A stretch of 11,145 nucleotides of DNA from Hyphomicrobium sp. (lineage in GTDB: Bacteria > Pseudomonadota > Alphaproteobacteria > Rhizobiales > Hyphomicrobiaceae). Within the stretch, counting starts at the first letter, position 1. Each line of letters begins with the position of its first letter. The stretch spans positions 1 through 11,145 of the forward strand of contig JAUVPN010000054.1 of the NCBI GenBank assembly GCA_030598645.1. Reading direction: 5' to 3'. The position numbers were made by a program, and so were the translations under genes. Shown here in pieces: positions 1 through 6,384 of the stretch. The notes below the pieces were generated by a model. That model was not told the DNA's origin, did no database searches, and saw only the letters and a program-made list of their open reading frames with translations.

Positions 1-588
1 AAAACCGACGCGTTTATGGCAGTTACAGAGCTCACCGTTGTGGCGCCCAATCATCCGCGCCTGCTTGCGCTCTTGGCCGGGGCGTGCGCTACCGCGGGAG
101 CAAACATCGCGAGTGCTCAAATCATTTCAACACGCGATGGCTTTGCCCTTGATACCTTCCTTCTCAATCGTGGGTTCCAGGATGACGAAGATGAGATTCG
201 GCGCGGCAAGCGCATTGGCGAAATGATGGGCCGGCTTATGAGAGGCGAGGTCTGGCTCGATGACCTTCTGGCCGCGCGCCCCTCTTCGCCTCCTCGCCTG
301 AGAGCCTTCACGGTCGAGCCCGAGGTCGTTATTGACAATGCTCTATCCGACCAATTCACGGTCATTGAGGTGGCGGGACGAGACCGCGCGGGCCTGCTCT
401 ATGAACTGACGAAGGCACTGTCTGACATCTTCCTCGACATTACCTCGGCGCACATCACGACAATTGGGGAAAAGGCGGTCGACGCGTTTTACGTGACCGA
501 CTTGACGGGTAAGAAGATCACCCATGAGCCGCGGCAGGAAGCGATCCGCCAGAGACTGGAGATGGTTTTTGCGAGCTCGGAGGCTTGA
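1..588 (+). CDS. glnD: GlnD, bifunctional uridylyltransferase/uridylyl-removing enzyme, C-terminal fragment (5' end outside window)
   Basis: The frame is open from base 1 through the first ATG at 16, so this is the 3' end of a longer gene and not a 190-residue protein. Two ACT domains are visible: the first begins around LTVVAPNHPRLL and runs through the DGFALDTFLLN strand (about nt 28-180), and the second begins at FTVIEVAGRDRAGLLYEL and ends near DAFYVTD (about nt 352-510). Tandem C-terminal ACT domains with the GRDRAGLLYEL signature are typical of GlnD, where they sense glutamine and control uridylylation or deuridylylation of PII proteins (GlnB/GlnK). The nucleotidyltransferase and HD domains would lie upstream of the window. 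In Rhizobiales glnD is commonly followed directly by murJ/mviN; here a minus-strand gene intervenes. Identification rests on the ACT pair and on synteny. Confidence 0.9.
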   Translation, partial: KTDAFMAVTELTVVAPNHPRLLALLAGACATAGANIASAQIISTRDGFALDTFLLNRGFQDDEDEIRRGKRIGEMMGRLMRGEVWLDDLLAARPSSPPRLRAFTVEPEVVIDNALSDQFTVIEVAGRDRAGLLYELTKALSDIFLDITSAHITTIGEKAVDAFYVTDLTGKKITHEPRQEAIRQRLEMVFASSEA

Positions 589-604
589 CGCGCCGGGTTC
601 GTAG

Positions 605-623
605 TCCTCTGATATTCAGAGGG
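605..623. terminator. Hairpin between convergent glnD and OmpA-like gene, possible bidirectional terminator
   Basis: A perfect 7-bp inverted repeat CCTCTGA / TCAGAGG with a 3-nt TAT loop (606-622), extendable by one G-T wobble, lies between two genes that converge with only 48 bp between their stop codons. The position suits a bidirectional transcription end. No T-tract follows on either strand, so intrinsic termination would be weak. Confidence 0.35.
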
Positions 624-636
624 ATCATCCGATGCC

Positions 637-1926
637 TCAGCGCGTTATAATGAGCTCAACACGGCGATCCAGCTGGTAGAGGTCCTCGACCTCATACTCG
701 CCACGCTCTACGTGAGCGAACGGCTCCGATTCGCCCTTGGGGACAAGTTCCAGTTTGCCTTCGAAGCCCGAGGCCCTGAGAAAGCGCTCCACTGTAGCAA
801 GTCGTTCGCGCGAAAGGGCCATGTTGAGCTCTTCTGATCCGCGTTCGTCGGCGTGCCCCGTCAACGCTACTTTCGGAAATTTCTTTATTTGCAAGTACTC
901 AAGCAGCAGTGAGGCTGCCTTCCTGCCTTCATCGGTTAGGGTCGCCTCATTGAAAACGAAGGTGATGGGTACGGGAATTGTCTTGCGCAAGGGTGGTGCG
1001 GCGCCTGTAACGGGTGCCTTAGGACCGGTGCCGCGTGCTGTTGTCGCCGTTAGAGAACTTTGCGCGGGTGGTAATGTCGGGGCGCTGTTCGTTGGTGACA
1101 CCGTCGGGGCAATGTTCGTTGGTGACACCGTCGGGGCAGTGTTCGTTGGTGACACCGCCGGGGAGCTACGCGGTATAGGCCCCGTTGGGGAGGTTTCGAT
1201 CGCAGTAATAGCTGTTGGCACCGTATCGTCAGCCTCTGCTGCGGGTGCGACGGGTTCGCGCTCCACCGCTGCCTCTCGGCGCGCTGCGGTGCGTGCCGTT
1301 TCTATCATTCCTTCGAGGTTCTTTAGCAAATTAGACGTGACTGTTCCTGCTGTTTGGCGCGCGCGAGGTCCACGCTGATTCGCGCTACCGGCTACCGGTG
1401 CAGTGGTTTCGCGTTGATCGATATCTGCGCGCGTGGGCGTGTTTTTGTTCGCCCCACGTTTGGCGGCGATCTCGTTATCCTGTTTTGACGGCTCTTTTGA
1501 TTGCGACGGCCTTTTTGCAACGACTTTCAAATCCGGATCATCATTGGCGAACTCATGATCGACTGCCATCGTCCATTCGCCATGCTCGTCGGCTTCAGTC
1601 GTGCCGACCTCTTGACCGTCCCCCAGAACAGTGACGGTGGCGCGCGGTGCCGTGCGGCCTGCGAACACGGAAGTGCCACTAGGATCAATTCGCGCGATGT
1701 CAAACTCGGCGAGCAACCCTTCGGCTGGGGCGGGTTCGGCTCGCGGGGTCGTGCCACCCGCACCTAGATCGGCCTCTGACTTGGGCGTCGTGGTTGCAAC
1801 GCGCGGCGATTCAATGGTGGGAAGGCGCGCGAACTCTGGAAGACGCAGGGGGCCAAAAACCGTCCATGCCGCTCCTGCGAGCAGCAACAGCAGCAAAACG
1901 ACGACTGGCCCGACCAGGCGAGTCAT
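637..1926 (-). CDS. Membrane-anchored Ig-like/OmpA-like peptidoglycan-binding protein
   Basis: The 429-residue protein has four parts. Residues 5-26 are a strongly hydrophobic segment, probably an uncleaved N-terminal anchor or signal-anchor. Residues about 73-140 (EFDIARIDPSGTSVFAG, then a GEWTMAVDHEF segment) resemble the small Ig-like beta domain found in many rhizobial LysM envelope proteins. Residues about 141-315 are a low-complexity linker rich in Ala, Pro, Thr and Ser, with a nine-residue repeat (SPTNxAPTV) at about 258-287. Residues about 318-429 form an OmpA-like domain with TGHADERGSEELNMALSRER and LDRRVELI; D360 and R375 fall where the family binds diaminopimelate in peptidoglycan. 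I infer an inner-membrane-anchored periplasmic protein holding peptidoglycan, which fits its position beside murJ. A weak purine-rich stretch precedes the ATG at 1926. It converges on glnD and diverges from murJ. The exact cellular role is unknown. Confidence 0.8.
   Translation of the reverse strand: MTRLVGPVVVLLLLLLAGAAWTVFGPLRLPEFARLPTIESPRVATTTPKSEADLGAGGTTPRAEPAPAEGLLAEFDIARIDPSGTSVFAGRTAPRATVTVLGDGQEVGTTEADEHGEWTMAVDHEFANDDPDLKVVAKRPSQSKEPSKQDNEIAAKRGANKNTPTRADIDQRETTAPVAGSANQRGPRARQTAGTVTSNLLKNLEGMIETARTAARREAAVEREPVAPAAEADDTVPTAITAIETSPTGPIPRSSPAVSPTNTAPTVSPTNIAPTVSPTNSAPTLPPAQSSLTATTARGTGPKAPVTGAAPPLRKTIPVPITFVFNEATLTDEGRKAASLLLEYLQIKKFPKVALTGHADERGSEELNMALSRERLATVERFLRASGFEGKLELVPKGESEPFAHVERGEYEVEDLYQLDRRVELIITR
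1076..1164. repeat. 27-bp in-frame tandem repeat in the OmpA-like gene linker
   Basis: Unit 1 (1087-1113) and unit 2 (1114-1140) differ at a single base. Unit 3 (1141-1164) is a slightly diverged, incomplete copy, and 1076-1086 looks like the end of a further copy. The period is 27 bp, so each unit adds nine residues (SPTNxAPTV on the minus strand) without shifting the frame. The near-identity of units suggests recent expansion by slippage. Confidence 0.9.
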
Positions 1927-2271
1927 GGGTTAAATTCCACTTCTTGCCCCGCCCCTCGTTCGAATTCGCATTGTCCAGCAAAAATTAGGCGTGTTCAAGC
2001 CTGCGGCGAATAGTGAGGAAGAGCCGCACAAACGTTGCCAATCTAGCGATGTACGCCAAGAACAGAATGCCAATGCTACTAGTAGGCTTGCTAAGAAGCC
2101 ACCTTTCAGGATCTCCTATTAAGGCGATTCTGCTGTAGTTAGTCCCGCTGTTGGCAATTGCGCCGGCTGTATTGCAGAGCGACGCTGAATCCCGAAGCTT
2201 GGTAGACCATGCGCTATGATGCGCTAAAGGTCCTTGCCCTCACCGCATCGCTCCGCTACCGCTCACGACCC
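1927..2271. other. Divergent intergenic region between OmpA-like gene and murJ
   Basis: About 345 bp without a convincing gene. It contains the minus-strand promoter at 1970-1998. A perfect 10-bp palindrome CTACTAGTAG (2076-2085) abuts and shares a base with a small hairpin, GGCTT/AAGCC with a 6-nt loop (2085-2100). I found no good plus-strand promoter: TTGGCA at 2151-2156 has no acceptable -10 at 16-18 nt. The last 63 bp (2209-2271) are open in frame with murJ, so they could be a 21-residue extension if the ATG at 2209 is used; a weak GGTAG precedes that ATG. Confidence 0.6.
1970..1998 (-). promoter_or_regulatory. Putative sigma70-type promoter for the OmpA-like gene
   Basis: On the minus strand TTGAAC (1993-1998) is followed after exactly 17 nt by GACAAT (1970-1975). 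Each hexamer matches its consensus at 4 of 6 positions, and the -10 lies about 44 bp upstream of the start codon at 1926. Spacing is ideal and the position is right, but alphaproteobacterial promoters are loose and this is a by-eye call. Confidence 0.45.
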
Positions 2272-3867
2272 ATGAGGCTTTATCGATCCTTCGCTACGGT
2301 CGGCGGCTTGACGTTATTGAGCCGCGTCTTTGGCTTCCTGCGCGATATTCTAATAGCCGCCACGCTCGGCAGCGGGGCAGTTGCAGACGCCTTTTTCGTC
2401 GCTTTCCGTTTTCCCAACCTCTTCCGTCGCCTGTTTGCCGAGGGCGCCTTCAACGCGGCGTTCGTGCCGCTATTCGCCAAGCGCTTAGAAGGTGAGGGCC
2501 GCGAGGCGGCACGCGCTTTTGCCGAGGAGGCGATGTCCGGGCTCGTCTTCATAGTCCTGGCGATTACGATTGTCGCCGAGCTCGCGATGCCCGTTCTCAT
2601 GTACGGTCTAGCGCCGGGCTTTATCGGAACATCCGAAAAGTTTGACCTAGCCGTACTGCTCACCCGCATAACGATGCCATACTTGCTGTGCATGTCGCTT
2701 GTTGCTCTGCTTTCCGGCGTACTGAACTCATTCGGCAAGTTCGTTGAAAGCTCCGCCGTCTCGATCGTCTTAAATCTCACCATGATGGCCGCGACGCTTA
2801 TCGCTATGGCTTTGGGGCTGCAAAATGACCCGAGGGCAGGAGTTATTCAGGCGTGGGGCGTATTCGTCGCCGGCCTGCTACAGCTCTTGCTCCTTGTTGA
2901 CGGTGTCCGGCGCAACAACATTATGCCAAAGTTGCGTTGGCCGCGCATGACGGAGGGATTGCGGCGCCTGATCCAACTTGGCATTCCAGGTGTGATTGCC
3001 GGTGGTGTCACGCAGATCAACATCGTTATCGGAACAGTCATTGCGTCATTGCAGAACGGCGCTGTGTCCTATCTGTACTATGCCGACCGCATCTACGAGC
3101 TTCCACTCGCGATAGTCGGCATCGCTATCGGCGTGGTGTTGCTTCCCAGTGTGGCGCGGCATCTGCGCGCCGAAAATCACGAGGCGGTTATGGAGAGCCA
3201 GAACCGGTCCTTGGAGTTTGCTATGTTGCTGACAGTGCCAGCGGCGGTTGCGCTCGCCGTGGTGCCTGGTCCCATCGTAGCGGGACTTTTTGAGCGGGGT
3301 GCTTTCACCGCTGCCGACACTCCTCCGACGGCCTATGCACTAGGCATCTTTGCGCTTGGACTGCCATCGTTTGTAATGATCAAGGTATTCTCGCCTGCAT
3401 ATTTTGCCCGCGAGGATACAAAGACTCCGATGCATTATGCGGTTATCAGCCTGACCGCAAATACGCTCGGGTCGATAGCACTGTTCTTGTTGTTTCGGTT
3501 TTATGGTTTGATGCCGCACTTGGGAATTGCCGTCGCGACTACGCTTGGCGGCTGGCTTAATGCCGGACTGCTCTTTACTACGCTCGTTCGGCGCGGCCAC
3601 TTTTTCGCCGATGCGCGATTGCGCCGGGCGCTTCCGCTAATTGTGTTGTCGAGCGCCACAATGGGTCTCTTTCTATGGTTCGTGTCGAATGCGTTAGGGA
3701 CGACCTTTGGCGCCGCTACACCTTCGCTGGAACGTTTCGCGGCCCTGTGCGCATTGGTGGCATCAGGATTAGCGGTCTACGCACTAGCCCTGTTTGTGAC
3801 CGGCGCGCTCGATATGCGCGAATTACGTGGTTTCTTACGCCGCCGTGTGCCGCCTGGTCCGGTCTAG
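2272..3867 (+). CDS. murJ: MurJ, lipid II flippase (MviN family)
   Basis: This is an integral inner-membrane protein of the MOP superfamily that flips lipid II from the cytoplasmic to the periplasmic face during peptidoglycan synthesis. From the ATG at 2272 it is 531 residues long, in the usual range, and its N-terminus aligns without gaps with my recollection of E. coli MurJ: R18, R24 (SRVFGFLRD), D39 ([13 protein letters not shown]) and R52 ([12 protein letters not shown]) fall at identical positions, and R273 in [10 protein letters not shown] corresponds to the functional Arg270. This is why I prefer 2272 over the longer in-frame start at 2209 (552 residues), although no clear Shine-Dalgarno precedes 2272 and a weak one precedes 2209. 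Multiple hydrophobic segments extend through the length, consistent with 14 helices. The conserved neighbours glnD and trpS support the assignment. Confidence 0.93.
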   Translation: MRLYRSFATVGGLTLLSRVFGFLRDILIAATLGSGAVADAFFVAFRFPNLFRRLFAEGAFNAAFVPLFAKRLEGEGREAARAFAEEAMSGLVFIVLAITIVAELAMPVLMYGLAPGFIGTSEKFDLAVLLTRITMPYLLCMSLVALLSGVLNSFGKFVESSAVSIVLNLTMMAATLIAMALGLQNDPRAGVIQAWGVFVAGLLQLLLLVDGVRRNNIMPKLRWPRMTEGLRRLIQLGIPGVIAGGVTQINIVIGTVIASLQNGAVSYLYYADRIYELPLAIVGIAIGVVLLPSVARHLRAENHEAVMESQNRSLEFAMLLTVPAAVALAVVPGPIVAGLFERGAFTAADTPPTAYALGIFALGLPSFVMIKVFSPAYFAREDTKTPMHYAVISLTANTLGSIALFLLFRFYGLMPHLGIAVATTLGGWLNAGLLFTTLVRRGHFFADARLRRALPLIVLSSATMGLFLWFVSNALGTTFGAATPSLERFAALCALVASGLAVYALALFVTGALDMRELRGFLRRRVPPGPV

Positions 3868-3871
3868 GCAG

Positions 3872-3902
3872 GCGACTGCTGAGGTGGGCTTGCGTCCCCT
3901 GT
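3872..3902 (+). repeat. Degenerate repeat, copy A, just after murJ stop
   Basis: The 21 bases starting GCGACTGCTGAGGTGGG match the 21 bases starting at 9688 at 16 positions, with all five mismatches three, or a multiple of three, bases apart, and a shared CCCCTGT follows. Both copies sit at a gene end on the plus strand, this one 4 bp after the murJ stop. Read in the trpS frame this copy gives ATAEVGLRP. Whether this is a genuine dispersed element or chance similarity cannot be settled with two copies. Confidence 0.35.
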
Positions 3903-3930
3903 CTCCACACGCGATAACGCGCGCCAGCCG

Positions 3931-3936
3931 AGGAGG
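3931..3936 (+). promoter_or_regulatory. Strong Shine-Dalgarno fixing the trpS start
   Basis: AGGAGG lies 7 nt upstream of the ATG at 3944. It decides the start against the longer in-frame opening at 3827, which would overlap the end of murJ and add a non-conserved N-terminus. Confidence 0.85.
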
Positions 3937-3943
3937 GAGCCCC

Positions 3944-4981
3944 ATGGCATTTCAGGAACGCGTTTTTTCTGGCATGCAACCTACAGGCAGTCTGCACCTC
4001 GGTAACTATCTCGGTGCCATGTTGCAGTGGATCAAGCTGCAAGAGAGTCACGAGTGCATCTACTGCGTGGTCGACATGCACGCGATCACTGTATGGCAGA
4101 GTCCCGATGAGCTGAAATCCGCAATCCGAAAAGTGACGGCGACCTATATCGCCTCGGGCCTTGACCCTAAACGCAGCATTCTGTTCAACCAGAGCGAGGT
4201 GTCAGAGCACGCCGAGCTTGCCTGGATTTTCAATTGCGTTTCGCGCCTGGGTTGGCTCAACCGCATGACGCAGTTCAAGGAGAAGGCCGGTAAGGACCGC
4301 GAGAATGCGTCTGTTGGGCTATACGTTTATCCTAATCTAATGGCCGCTGACATCCTCGCTTATCAGGCGACACACGTTCCTGTTGGTGAAGATCAGAAGC
4401 AGCATCTAGAGCTTGCTCGCGACATTGCCCAGAAGTTCAACAACGACTTCAAGCCTTGGATTGAGAAGGCCGGCTACGAAGATGGCATTTTTTTTCCACA
4501 GCCTGAACCGGTCATCGCGGGATCCGCGACACGCGTTATGAGTCTGCGTGACGGCACCAAGAAGATGTCAAAGTCAGAGCCGTCAGAACTATCGCGCATC
4601 AACCTTACAGACGATGCGGAAACGGTTGCCAAGAAAATCCAAAAAGCTAGGACCGATCCTAAATCACTTCCCTCTGAAGAGAAGGGATTAGTGGGGCGCC
4701 CCGAGGCAGAAAACCTTATTGGCATCTATGCGGCGCTATCGGGAAAAACGAAAGCCGATGTTCTCAAAGAGTTTGGCGGCGTGCAGTTTTCCGGCTTTAA
4801 AAAGGCGCTTGCGGAGTTGTGCGTTACGCGGCTGGTGCCTATTGCTGAGGAAACACGGCGGCTGTTGGCAGACCAAGGAGAGATTGACCGCATCCTCGCA
4901 GATGGCGCAGGCCGCGCGCGTGCCATCGCACGGCCAGTGATGGACAAGGTAAAAGATATCGTTGGTTTAGTTCGCGCTTGA
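3944..4981 (+). CDS. trpS: Tryptophanyl-tRNA synthetase
   Basis: A cytoplasmic class I aminoacyl-tRNA synthetase charging tRNA-Trp with tryptophan using ATP. The 345-residue length is typical of the bacterial enzyme. The N-terminus reads [18 protein letters not shown] (residues 8-25), containing the HIGH-type signature (HLGN, 18-21) in the context specific to TrpRS. The KMSKS loop is intact at residues 207-211, followed by SEPSE. The central segment with [13 protein letters not shown] and the [16 protein letters not shown] stretch is also characteristic. It starts 76 bp after murJ, in the same direction, with a strong ribosome binding site, so cotranscription with murJ is plausible. This murJ-trpS pairing is common in Rhizobiales. 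No sign of truncation or frameshift. Confidence 0.96.
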   Translation: MAFQERVFSGMQPTGSLHLGNYLGAMLQWIKLQESHECIYCVVDMHAITVWQSPDELKSAIRKVTATYIASGLDPKRSILFNQSEVSEHAELAWIFNCVSRLGWLNRMTQFKEKAGKDRENASVGLYVYPNLMAADILAYQATHVPVGEDQKQHLELARDIAQKFNNDFKPWIEKAGYEDGIFFPQPEPVIAGSATRVMSLRDGTKKMSKSEPSELSRINLTDDAETVAKKIQKARTDPKSLPSEEKGLVGRPEAENLIGIYAALSGKTKADVLKEFGGVQFSGFKKALAELCVTRLVPIAEETRRLLADQGEIDRILADGAGRARAIARPVMDKVKDIVGLVRA

Positions 4982-5091
4982 GCATCAGGAATTGGCCCAA
5001 AGGGGCTCCCGCAATGACGGAGCGGAACGACTGACGGTACCACTCGGCTAATAGGAACGGGCATATTGTAGGTATAGCAACCTCGTGGCAG

Positions 5092-5103
5092 CATGCGCGC
5101 ATG
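5092..5103. repeat. 12-bp perfect palindrome over the UspA-like start codon
   Basis: CATGCGCGCATG is self-complementary over 12 bp and its last three bases are the proposed start codon (5101-5103). It could be an operator half-pair, a translation-modulating structure, or chance in GC-rich DNA. Confidence 0.4.
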
Positions 5104-5610
5104 AACATGAAGAAGAAGCGTCGCTCTTTCGAATCGGGTCACTTCCGCAAGTTCCTGCTTATCGTAGACGATAGCCAGGAGGTGGAATGCGCTCTCTATT
5201 ACGCTGCGAGCCGTATTCAACGATCGTCGGGCTCGCTCGTGATGCTCTATATGATCGTTCCTCAGGAGTTTCAGCACTGGATCAACGTTCGCCACCAGCA
5301 GGTGGAGGAAGAAACGACAAAGGCTAAGGCTCTTTTCCGCATGCTCCGGCGCAAGCTGAACCTGGCGGGCTTTGAGGGCGTAGCCTCAGAGGACGTCATC
5401 CGTGAAGGTGAAAAAGGTGAAGAGATTCGCAAGCTGATTGATGAGGACGAAGATATCGCTGTCTTCGTGCTCGGCGCCTCGACCGATCCAGCCGGCCCTG
5501 GCCCTCTAGTGGCATCGCTCGCTGCTGGTACTGCGGCTGGCAGCTTCCCCATCCCCGTAACGATCGTGCCCGGCAACCTGGATCTCGAGGATATTCAGGC
5601 CCTCGCGTGA
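5101..5610 (+). CDS. Universal stress protein (UspA family)
   Basis: A 169-residue cytoplasmic protein with the alpha/beta Usp fold: a first strand KFLLIVDDSQE (residues 17-27), a second strand SGSLVMLYMIVP (43-54), a charged helical middle, and a C-terminal part with DEDIAVFVLGAST (116-128) and IPVTIVPGNLDLEDI (151-165). Family members bind nucleotide and support survival under stress. The usual ATP signature G-x2-G-x9-G-S/T is not cleanly present: the region reads GASTDPAGPGPLVASLAAG, so nucleotide binding is uncertain. The ATG at 5101 has no obvious Shine-Dalgarno; an ATG at 5107 would give a protein two residues shorter. A UspA gene between trpS and the nifU-like gene is common in Rhizobiales. 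The 119 bp upstream hold no recognisable promoter. Confidence 0.8.
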   Translation: MNMKKKRRSFESGHFRKFLLIVDDSQEVECALYYAASRIQRSSGSLVMLYMIVPQEFQHWINVRHQQVEEETTKAKALFRMLRRKLNLAGFEGVASEDVIREGEKGEEIRKLIDEDEDIAVFVLGASTDPAGPGPLVASLAAGTAAGSFPIPVTIVPGNLDLEDIQALA

Positions 5611-5628
5611 GCGACTTCACCGGGGTTC

Positions 5629-5657
5629 TCGAAATTCTGCTTGCGGCAGACTATATT
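5629..5657 (+). promoter_or_regulatory. Putative promoter of the NifU-like scaffold gene
   Basis: TCGAAA (5629-5634, 4 of 6 to the -35 consensus) and TATATT (5652-5657, 5 of 6 to the -10 consensus) are separated by exactly 17 nt. A start of transcription near 5664 would leave about 70 nt of leader. The downstream end of the -10 overlaps the ICE-like palindrome. Confidence 0.5.
5636..5650 (+). other. Small hairpin after the UspA-like gene
   Basis: TCTGC / GCAGA with a 5-nt TTGCG loop lies 26 bp after the stop codon and is followed by a short AT-rich run (CTATATTT). It may act as a weak terminator for the UspA-like gene, but the stem is short and it lies within the proposed promoter spacer. 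Confidence 0.25.
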
Positions 5658-5672
5658 TAGAGGGATTCTAAA
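5656..5672. promoter_or_regulatory. ICE-like operator (Irr box) at the NifU-like promoter
   Basis: TTTAGAGGGATTCTAAA matches the iron control element consensus TTTAGAA-N3-TTCTAAA bound by Irr in Bradyrhizobium and relatives at 13 of 14 defined positions; the only deviation is G for A at the seventh. It overlaps the putative -10 and start of transcription, where binding would be expected to repress. Irr is active when iron or haem is scarce, so the inference is lower scaffold expression under iron limitation. From memory, comparative work placed an Fe-S scaffold gene (fssA) in the predicted Irr regulon of Rhizobiales, which agrees. No Irr gene is in the window. Confidence 0.75.
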
Positions 5673-5722
5673 GAACCCACCACGAAAGGTTCCCATCGAG
5701 AGGGTCGGGGGCCAGCCGATAC

Positions 5723-5727
5723 GGAGG
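5723..5727 (+). promoter_or_regulatory. Shine-Dalgarno deciding the NifU-like start
   Basis: GGAGG is 9 nt before the ATG at 5737 and only 3 nt before the ATG at 5731. The spacing and the family's usual opening MFIQTEATPNPATLKF both favour 5737. Confidence 0.7.
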
Positions 5728-5736
5728 CAAATGGCG

Positions 5737-6291
5737 ATGTTCATTCAGACTGAGGCTACGCCCAATCCGGCAACCCTCAAGTTCATTCCCGGAAAGTCGG
5801 TGCTCCAAGAAGGTACGGCCGACTTCCGCCAAAAGAGCGAGGCGGTTGCTTCGCCGCTCGCAGTACGTCTGTTTGATATCAAGGGTGTCACGGGTGTTTT
5901 CTTGGGTTCCGATTTTATCTCGGTCACCAAAGACGATACAGAGTGGCAGCATCTCAAGCCAATGATCCTCGGCGCGATCATGGAACACTTCGTCTCAGGC
6001 GCTCCAATTGTTGCTGAGGATGGCGCCAACGATAGCGTGGGAAGCTCCTTCGACCCTAAGGACGAGGCGGTTGTTGCGACGATTAAGGAGCTTTTGGAGA
6101 CGCGTGTGCGTCCGGCCGTCGCGCAAGATGGCGGAGATATTACGTTCTCCGGCTTTCGGGACGGTATCGTCTATCTGCATATGCGCGGCGCCTGCGCAGG
6201 CTGCCCCAGTTCGACTGCCACATTGCGTCATGGCATCGAGAACCTTTTACGCCACTTTTGCCCTGAAGTGCAGGAGGTTCAGCCCGTTTAA
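5737..6291 (+). CDS. fssA: NifU/Nfu-type Fe-S cluster scaffold or carrier protein (FssA-like)
   Basis: A 184-residue cytoplasmic protein with the two-domain layout of Nfu proteins. An N-terminal Nfu_N domain opens with MFIQTEATPNPATLKFIPG and contains GVTGVFLGSDFISVTKD. A C-terminal NifU domain follows, with RPAVAQDGGDI and the cluster-binding CxxC at C153/C156 (RGACAGCPSSTATLRHGIE). Dimers of the CxxC domain carry a [4Fe-4S] cluster and pass it to target enzymes. Starts further upstream are open in frame as far as 5641 but would run through the operator and lack conservation. Transcription is probably controlled by the ICE-like palindrome at 5656-5672 and ends at the terminator at 6317-6342, making a monocistronic unit. 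The fssA name follows the Irr-regulon usage I recall; nifU-like is the safer label. Confidence 0.92.
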   Translation: MFIQTEATPNPATLKFIPGKSVLQEGTADFRQKSEAVASPLAVRLFDIKGVTGVFLGSDFISVTKDDTEWQHLKPMILGAIMEHFVSGAPIVAEDGANDSVGSSFDPKDEAVVATIKELLETRVRPAVAQDGGDITFSGFRDGIVYLHMRGACAGCPSSTATLRHGIENLLRHFCPEVQEVQPV

Positions 6292-6316
6292 GTGACAGCG
6301 CAATGAGACTACAAAG

Positions 6317-6342
6317 CCCCACCCCTCCAGGTGGGGTTTTTT
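6317..6342 (+). terminator. Rho-independent terminator after the NifU-like gene
   Basis: A 7-bp perfect GC-rich stem CCCCACC / GGTGGGG (6317-6323, 6330-6336) encloses a 6-nt loop and is followed by six T residues (6337-6342). Upstream A residues can pair with the T-tract, lengthening the stem. It begins 25 bp after the stop codon. This is the clearest intrinsic terminator in the window. Confidence 0.93.
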
Positions 6343-6384
6343 GGTTAGGGTGTGCGCCAGGAGTCCTCGCCAACGGAGCCGCTA

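Noticed and set aside
737..1378. 213-codon open frame on the plus strand with repeated VGDTVGA-type units
   Set aside because: It lies wholly antisense to the OmpA-like gene, and its repeats are simply the other strand of the in-frame linker repeat. The minus-strand frame has a recognisable domain; this one does not.
2151..2179. TTGGCA as a -35 for murJ
   Set aside because: The bases 16-18 nt downstream bear no resemblance to a -10 element.
3827..3943. Longer in-frame start for trpS overlapping the end of murJ
   Set aside because: The strong AGGAGG before 3944 and family-typical length from 3944 make the extension non-coding.
4994..5007. Hairpin-like GGCCC...GGGCT after trpS as a terminator
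   Set aside because: The stem is only 5 bp including a wobble pair and has no T-tract.
5024..5078. Two GGAAC elements (5024-5028 and 5054-5058) upstream of the UspA-like gene, suggestive of an EcfG general stress promoter
   Set aside because: Neither has a CGTT/GTT -10 element at 16-18 nt, so they do not form an EcfG-type promoter.
5641..5736. Longer in-frame start for the NifU-like protein
   Set aside because: It would run through the promoter and ICE-like palindrome and precede the conserved MFIQTEATPNP start; GGAGG at 5723-5727 points to 5737.
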